A stretch of DNA of 8,606 bases from positions 1-8,606 of the forward strand of contig DGGQ01000043.1 in the NCBI GenBank assembly GCA_002392275.1. Direction: 5' to 3'. The stretch's first letter is position 1; the number at the start of each line of letters is the position of its first letter. This document shows, piece after piece, positions 4,489 to 8,606 of the stretch. The notes below the pieces were generated by a model. The model had not been told where the DNA came from. It made no database searches and was given only the letters and a program-made list of their open reading frames with translations. This stretch comes from Treponema sp. UBA3870 (lineage in GTDB: Bacteria > Spirochaetota > Spirochaetia > Treponematales > Treponemataceae). A program made the translations under genes and the position numbers.

Positions 4489-4800
4489 TTGGCAGAGGAA
4501 AAAAAGGTTGCAGTAAAGAAGTCATCTGCACAGAAGAGGCACGAGCAGAGCGAACGCCGCCGTATGCGCAACAAGGCCATCAGGTCAACATGCCGCACAA
4601 GCGCAAAGAAATTCGTTCTGGCAATCCAGAAGAAGGAGCAGGAGGAAGCCAAGAAGGCTTTGGTTGATCTCCAGTCCGAGTATAACTCAGCGGTCAGCAA
4701 GGGAGTTATCCACAAGAACGCAGCTGCACGCAAGACTAGCCGCATGTTCAGACTGTACAACAAGACTTTCAACGTGGGTGCCGCGGCAGAATCTAAATAA
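4489..4800 (+). CDS. rpsT: 30S ribosomal protein S20
   Basis: S20 binds 16S rRNA early in small-subunit assembly. The product is 103 residues, slightly longer than the usual 85-90, with an extra acidic/Ala tail. Family features: Lys/Arg-rich helices with SAQKRHEQSERRRMRNKAIR (residues 14-33), STCRTSAKKF, and the C-terminal signature KGVIHKNAAARKTSRMFRLYNK. The start is TTG, chosen because it follows a GGGGG ribosome-binding site (4478-4482) at suitable distance and gives the family N-terminus (AEEKK); no ATG lies at the right place. E. coli rpsT also starts at UUG and that codon matters for its autogenous control. HU follows 44 bp later with no terminator seen between. Confidence 0.94.
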   Translation: MAEEKKVAVKKSSAQKRHEQSERRRMRNKAIRSTCRTSAKKFVLAIQKKEQEEAKKALVDLQSEYNSAVSKGVIHKNAAARKTSRMFRLYNKTFNVGAAAESK

Positions 4801-4844
4801 CCGTCTACGATATCCTGGATGTTTTTTGTTTGACGGAGGTTTGT

Positions 4845-5156
4845 ATGTCTGCAAAAAAGGTGACTAAATATGATTTGGTCGAGGCTGTTTACAAAGATAC
4901 AAATTATGAAAGAAAAATGGTTCAGGATGTCGCAGACCGCCTTTTGGATGAAATAAAGCAGTCCCTTGGAAATGGAAATACAATCGAGCTGCGTGGTTTT
5001 GGAACTTTCGAGCCACGGCTCCGCAAGGGACGCTCCAGGGCAAGGAATCCCAAGACGGGGGAGGATATTTCTGCTGTCGCCCCGCATTATGTCGCGGTTT
5101 TCCGCTCCGGTCAGGATTTGAAAAAAAATTTGATGAGCCTTGCGGTGCAGAACTAG
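4845..5156 (+). CDS. hup: HU/IHF-family DNA-binding protein
   Basis: A 103-residue nucleoid protein that bends DNA as a dimer. Residues 1-45 are the helical dimerisation part (KVTKYDLVEAVYKDTNYERKMVQDVADRLLDEIKQSL in outline), then the core ELRGFGTF (49-55) and the beta-arm with RNPKTGE (67-73), whose Pro69 is the intercalating residue of the family, and PHYVAVFRSGQDLKK at the C-terminus. The ATG at 4845 is chosen over a TTG 15 bp upstream because GGAGG (4835-4839) sits 5 bp before it. HU and IHF subunits cannot be separated with confidence by eye. Downstream lnt starts within a few bases, so the two are co-transcribed. Confidence 0.93.
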   Translation: MSAKKVTKYDLVEAVYKDTNYERKMVQDVADRLLDEIKQSLGNGNTIELRGFGTFEPRLRKGRSRARNPKTGEDISAVAPHYVAVFRSGQDLKKNLMSLAVQN

Positions 5157-5162
5157 TTTTCT

Positions 5163-6866
5163 TTGACCGCGTGTGCAGAAGATAATCCAGTGTCAGTTCT
5201 GATAAACCTGTCATTAACAGTCTCGGCCTCGTTCCTGTTTTTTTTGTCGCATCCGAATGTGATTGCGCGGCAGGGCTTGGGTTTTCTGGGATTCGTTGAG
5301 CTTGTTCCCGTTTTTTTTGTGATAAATAGGTCTAAACCAAAAAGCGCATGGTGCTATGGGCTTCTGTATGGTGCACTGTCCTACGGTTTCCTGAGCTACT
5401 GGATGGCGGGGTACAGTTTGGTCGCCCTGTGCGTGTGTCTTCCGGCGTTCGCTGTGATAATGGCCCTTGTTTTTGAGCTTATGAGCTTGGCTTCCCGTCT
5501 TTATCCCGGAAAAAAGTTTTACATGATGGCCCTTGTCTGGCTGGTCCACGAGTTTTTTAAGGTCAAGGGATTTCTGGGCTATCCATACGGTATAGTTGGA
5601 TATACTCAGTGGAAAAATCTGACACTGCTCCAGTCCTCGTCGATTGGCGGTGTCTGGTGGATTTCCGCCTTGTGCGTGTTCTGTTCTTCCGTTGTCGCGT
5701 CGCTTGTGGATTCGGCTATTTCTGGAAAAAGGGATGGAAAGAAGAAGAATGTGCCGAAGAAGGATGGACCCAAAAAAAATGTCCTGTCCGTGCTGCATCT
5801 GTTCTGGCGGAGGGATGGAGTCTTTGTTTCCGCGTTCGGAATTCTGCTTCTCTTTTCAGTGGTCTATGGTGCGGTGCGCCTCAATCTTGGGGACGGGGAA
5901 ACAAAAAGGGTGAGGACCCTGTGCGTGCAGAACAATACGGACTCCAGCAAATATGGATTCGAGGTCTACAGGCGGGATGTGTCGGTGCTTAAGTCGCTTA
6001 CGGAGGATGCCCTGTCAAAAAATACCGGGGTGGATTTTGTTGTCTGGCCGGAGACCGCGGTTGTTCCGCCATTCATGTACAACTATGAAAATCCGGTGGA
6101 ACCAAACAGACACGCCATGGTCCTTGACTTGCTGGACTTCATGCAGAAACATGACTCGTGCTTTGTGTTCGGAAACCAGACCTCCGTTGACAATGGTGGA
6201 GAGTTCAGCGACGACTACAACTCCGTGCTTGTGTTCGACAGACGCAGGGGCAACGTGGAGCCTCCAAATCCGGAGCGGTATTACAAAATCCATCTTGTGC
6301 CTTTCACCGAATACTTTCCTTACGGAAAAATATTTCCACACCTTTATGAAATGCTCCTGGACGGTGACTCACATCTTTGGACCCCGGGAACGGAGCGCAA
6401 GGTTTTTGACGAGAGGGGAATCCGTTTTTCAACGCCAATCTGCTTTGAGGACTGCTTTGGCAATCTGTGCAGGGAGTTTGTCAAAAATGGGGCGGACTGC
6501 CTTTTCAATCTGTCCAACGACTCCTGGTCAAAAAGTCTTCCGTGCCAGTTCCAGCATCTTTCCATGGCGGTGTTCCGGTCGGCGGAAAATGCGGTTCCGT
6601 CGGTGCGCTCAACTGCCAGCGGGGTGACATGCTCGATAGACAGCAGGGGAAGGGTGGTCTCCATGGTGGACTGCTTTGAAAAAAAATTTCTTGTCGCGGA
6701 CATTGACGTTCAGGAAAACTATTGTCCAACATTCTACAACAGGTTTGGGGACTGGCTTCCGATTCTGGAGACAGCCGTGCTTGTCGTTCTAGTCGTGGTG
6801 CGTTTGGCGCGGATGATTTTTGGTCGAAGTTTTTTAAACTTGAAAAACAGGGGCAAAATGGAGTAA
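5163..6866 (+). CDS. lnt: Apolipoprotein N-acyltransferase
   Basis: Lnt adds the third acyl chain to the N-terminal cysteine of lipoproteins at the inner membrane, the last step of their maturation. The 567-residue protein has hydrophobic membrane segments over about residues 10-185, a further one near 219-239, a periplasmic nitrilase (carbon-nitrogen hydrolase) domain at about 250-515, and a final membrane segment at about 532-548. The catalytic triad is present: Glu297 (VVWPETAV), Lys375 (YYKIHLVPFTEYFP) and Cys427 (TPICFED). A Lys-rich loop (188-206) is inserted between membrane segments. The start is uncertain: TTG 5163 lies 6 bp after the hup stop without a good ribosome-binding site, and GTG 5190 is an alternative. 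An upstream stop in frame at 5154 excludes a longer form. The bactofilin gene follows 9 bp later. Confidence 0.93.
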   Translation: MTACAEDNPVSVLINLSLTVSASFLFFLSHPNVIARQGLGFLGFVELVPVFFVINRSKPKSAWCYGLLYGALSYGFLSYWMAGYSLVALCVCLPAFAVIMALVFELMSLASRLYPGKKFYMMALVWLVHEFFKVKGFLGYPYGIVGYTQWKNLTLLQSSSIGGVWWISALCVFCSSVVASLVDSAISGKRDGKKKNVPKKDGPKKNVLSVLHLFWRRDGVFVSAFGILLLFSVVYGAVRLNLGDGETKRVRTLCVQNNTDSSKYGFEVYRRDVSVLKSLTEDALSKNTGVDFVVWPETAVVPPFMYNYENPVEPNRHAMVLDLLDFMQKHDSCFVFGNQTSVDNGGEFSDDYNSVLVFDRRRGNVEPPNPERYYKIHLVPFTEYFPYGKIFPHLYEMLLDGDSHLWTPGTERKVFDERGIRFSTPICFEDCFGNLCREFVKNGADCLFNLSNDSWSKSLPCQFQHLSMAVFRSAENAVPSVRSTASGVTCSIDSRGRVVSMVDCFEKKFLVADIDVQENYCPTFYNRFGDWLPILETAVLVVLVVVRLARMIFGRSFLNLKNRGKME

Positions 6867-6875
6867 AATGGTATC

Positions 6876-7292
6876 ATGGCAAATGAACTTTTGAATATGA
6901 CCGTGTTTGGTCAGGAAACTGAATTCGATGGTGTCCTTAACTTCACGGACAACCTTGTGATTACCGGACGCTTCAATGGAACTATAGACGCAACCGGTGC
7001 GCTGGAAATAGACAGGACGGCCGTATGCACTTGCGACAAGATGAGCGCGAGATCAATAGTTGTCTACGGAATGGTGACGGGGGACCTTGAGGCTTCCGAG
7101 CGTGTGGAGCTTTGCCGTGGCAGCAAGGTCAAGGGCGACATCAGGACTGCGAACCTGAGGATTGCGGACAGCGTTGAATTTGAGGGCCAGGTCTCCATGA
7201 TTGACAACATGCCGGACGTGAACATTTTTTCTGTGGCATCGGTGGAATACAAGAACGCCATCGTCATGAAGAATTCGGACGCAGATTTGTAG
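6876..7292 (+). CDS. Bactofilin (polymer-forming cytoskeletal protein)
   Basis: Bactofilins polymerise without nucleotide into filaments that scaffold cell-wall or envelope enzymes. This 138-residue protein fits the family length and shows the repeating short beta-helix turns: VITGRFNGTID (28-38), VVYGMVTGDLE (62-72), CRGSKVKGDIR (80-90) and VEFEGQV (100-106). Disordered tails flank the core. The usual proline-rich C-tail is absent. ATG 6876 begins 9 bp after the lnt stop; the nearest ribosome-binding match, GGAG at 6860-6863, lies inside the end of lnt and is rather far (12 bp), so translation may be coupled to lnt. No M23 peptidase, a common bactofilin partner, is next to it here. Confidence 0.88.
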   Translation: MANELLNMTVFGQETEFDGVLNFTDNLVITGRFNGTIDATGALEIDRTAVCTCDKMSARSIVVYGMVTGDLEASERVELCRGSKVKGDIRTANLRIADSVEFEGQVSMIDNMPDVNIFSVASVEYKNAIVMKNSDADL

Positions 7293-7326
7293 CGTCTCGT
7301 GTGGTTTTCCGTTTCCGGGGTGGGCT

Positions 7327-7968
7327 ATGAGAAAAACGTCTATATTTCTGAACATCCTGCTTGTGTACGCGGCCTTGTTTTTCTTTTCATGCTCTGTGGG
7401 GATTGAGGCGTATCAGGACTACACCGATGTCACTCTCAGGCAGACAATCGGGCAGATTGCGCAGAGGACATACTGGACCCATGACGTAGACGGCTCCATA
7501 CTTTCGTCAAAGATTGTTGGCGCGGATGGTGTTTCCCAGATGTTCACCGCATCCCCGTCCAGTATTTTCGCATCTGGTGCGGAGTCGCTTTATCCTCCCG
7601 TCTATCCTGACATAGAGGGATTCGCCGTGCTGAACACCTCGGGACTGAACTCATCGGCCATGGCAAATCTTAGCGGATTCTGCAACGCGATTGTTGAGAA
7701 AAAGTCCGCGGACACGTTTATGGACAGGGACTCAATCTACTCGCTTGTCATATTCAACTACGACATTAACAGGGTGGGCAAAAAATTTACGTCCTTCATT
7801 CTTGGTGAGCCGTCGAACAGTGGTCCGATAATACAGTGCCCGGTCCGTTTTCTTGAGAAGGATGGATTCCAGGATGTTTTTGTCTATCTAAGTCCCGACC
7901 GCTCCTACAAAATAATCTCGCTCGAATTTGTCGCACGGGAAAAGGATTCCGAAGATGGACAAAGTTGA
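7327..7968 (+). CDS. Putative lipoprotein, function unknown
   Basis: The product has 213 residues. Its N-terminus is a signal peptide: MRK, a hydrophobic stretch (residues 4-20) and FFSC with Cys22 as the likely lipidated residue. The lipobox is relaxed at -3 and -2 (Phe), as is common in spirochaetes. The mature part (23-213) has no transmembrane segment and no family I recognise. A GGGGTGGG ribosome-binding region (7317-7324) precedes ATG 7327. It sits 34 bp after the bactofilin gene and in the same run as lnt, whose product would acylate it. It overlaps the next gene by 14 bp. An envelope role with the bactofilin is plausible but only from position. Confidence 0.8.
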   Translation: MRKTSIFLNILLVYAALFFFSCSVGIEAYQDYTDVTLRQTIGQIAQRTYWTHDVDGSILSSKIVGADGVSQMFTASPSSIFASGAESLYPPVYPDIEGFAVLNTSGLNSSAMANLSGFCNAIVEKKSADTFMDRDSIYSLVIFNYDINRVGKKFTSFILGEPSNSGPIIQCPVRFLEKDGFQDVFVYLSPDRSYKIISLEFVAREKDSEDGQS

Positions 7969-8606
7969 AAGCCTCTCATCTGTCGGGCGGGAGCTTTTTT
8001 TTAAAAACCTGCTTGCCTCCGGCTCCACATTGTATTTTCAGTCTGGTGACGCGGCAAAAAAAAATTTTGACAAAAAATCATCAACGCAAGTCCAGTCCGG
8101 ACAGATTTTTCTGGAGCGCGGAAAACTTTTTTTCAGGGGATGCGTGGAGATTGAGTCTGCGGCAAAAAAATCTTCCCTGGCAAGGCTCTTTTTTTATGCA
8201 AATTCGGTAGGATATTTTTGTGACATCGCGCTTTCGTTCGGTGTGTCCGGAGCCTGGTGTCCTGTCCCGGATGTGATAAAAAAAATCAAGCCGGTTGAGA
8301 GGACAAAAAGCGTAATCCTTTCGGGAAAACTTTCGTACATGGCATCCGGTGTGGCCGTTGAAATCAATGTGTCCGTATCGGAGTCATACGATCCCATCTC
8401 CAGCACAAACATTTCCAAATACCTGTGCGACGATTTTTCCTCGGAGCTGCCGGGGACCGTCGGTCTCAGGAAGCCGCTGGAGCTTCTGTATGTTGATTCC
8501 AGGTATGTGGTTCTTGGTGACAGGAATTCTTCCTATCCGTTTGGAACTGGGCAGAGGTATTCGATTGTTCTTGATTTTGTGCTTTCCCCGGTAATCAGGC
8601 GTTCGC
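7955..8606 (+). CDS. Hypothetical protein, 3' partial
   Basis: The frame from ATG 7955 (MDKVESLSSVGRELFFKNLL) stays open for 217 codons to the window edge, so the C-terminus is missing. It overlaps the lipoprotein gene by 14 bp in another frame, typical of translational coupling. There is no signal peptide or clear membrane segment, so the visible part is probably cytoplasmic. Codon use resembles its neighbours. Early residues (20-75) are rich in Lys and Ser; 85-103 is mildly hydrophobic with three cysteines nearby. The visible part after residue 110 looks beta-rich (VILSGKLSYMASGVAVEINVSVS, then LELLYVDSRYVVLGDR). I recognise no family; a PilZ-like beta-barrel crossed my mind but no RxxxR motif is visible. 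Confidence 0.72.
   Translation, partial: MDKVESLSSVGRELFFKNLLASGSTLYFQSGDAAKKNFDKKSSTQVQSGQIFLERGKLFFRGCVEIESAAKKSSLARLFFYANSVGYFCDIALSFGVSGAWCPVPDVIKKIKPVERTKSVILSGKLSYMASGVAVEINVSVSESYDPISSTNISKYLCDDFSSELPGTVGLRKPLELLYVDSRYVVLGDRNSSYPFGTGQRYSIVLDFVLSPVIRRS

Noticed and set aside
4801..4836. CCGTC/GACGG pair that could hide the hup ribosome-binding site
   Set aside because: Only 5 bp with a 26-nt loop and no inner stem; too weak to annotate.
4446..5087. Minus-strand frame of 213 codons opposite rpsT and hup
   Set aside because: Both plus-strand genes are certain families; no minus-strand promoter or ribosome-binding site supports it.
5953..6627. Plus-strand 224-codon frame inside lnt
   Set aside because: It is an out-of-frame shadow; the nitrilase triad lies in the lnt frame.

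Overview
The window looks like a chromosomal segment of a Treponema-type spirochaete with roughly even base composition. The reasons are a CheW protein carrying a C-terminal CheR-like domain followed by cheX and cheY (a spirochaete chemotaxis arrangement), a rpsT-HU-lnt gene string of the kind known in treponemes, a bactofilin, and a lipoprotein with a relaxed spirochaetal lipobox. Assignment rests on gene content and protein motifs read by eye; no database search was possible.

Layout. (1) 1-2092, plus strand: 3' part of a CheW/CheR-like fusion, the CheY-P phosphatase gene cheX and the response regulator cheY, ending in a probable terminator. (2) 2093-2426: gene-free, with a 9-bp hairpin and a small block of inverted repeats bracketed by a 7-bp direct repeat. 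(3) 2427-2804, minus strand: a two-repeat DUF1508/YegP-like protein with a clear promoter, a hairpin at the predicted 5' end of its mRNA and a good terminator. (4) 2928-3092: a 165-bp imperfect long inverted repeat filling the space between two divergent promoters. (5) 3147-3893: plsC-type acyltransferase, possibly read from a leaderless mRNA. (6) 3894-4132: gene-free palindromic repeat cluster. (7) 4133-8606, plus strand: a 58-residue zinc-ribbon protein that standard ORF cut-offs miss, rpsT with a TTG start, an HU/IHF gene, lnt, a bactofilin, a lipoprotein, and an overlapping hypothetical gene that runs off the window.

How the genes relate. The first cluster is signal output for chemotaxis: an array scaffold, the regulator that acts on the flagellar motor, and the phosphatase that switches it off. 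The last cluster starts with basic growth genes (ribosome assembly, nucleoid protein) and runs into envelope genes: Lnt, which finishes lipoprotein acylation, a bactofilin scaffold, and a lipoprotein that is itself a likely Lnt-pathway substrate. PlsC adds phospholipid synthesis.

I see no phage, CRISPR, transposase, tRNA or rRNA. The least explained parts are the long inverted repeat at 2928-3092, the palindromic cluster at 3986-4094, the small zinc-ribbon gene, and the two unknown genes at the right end. None of this demonstrates a new system.
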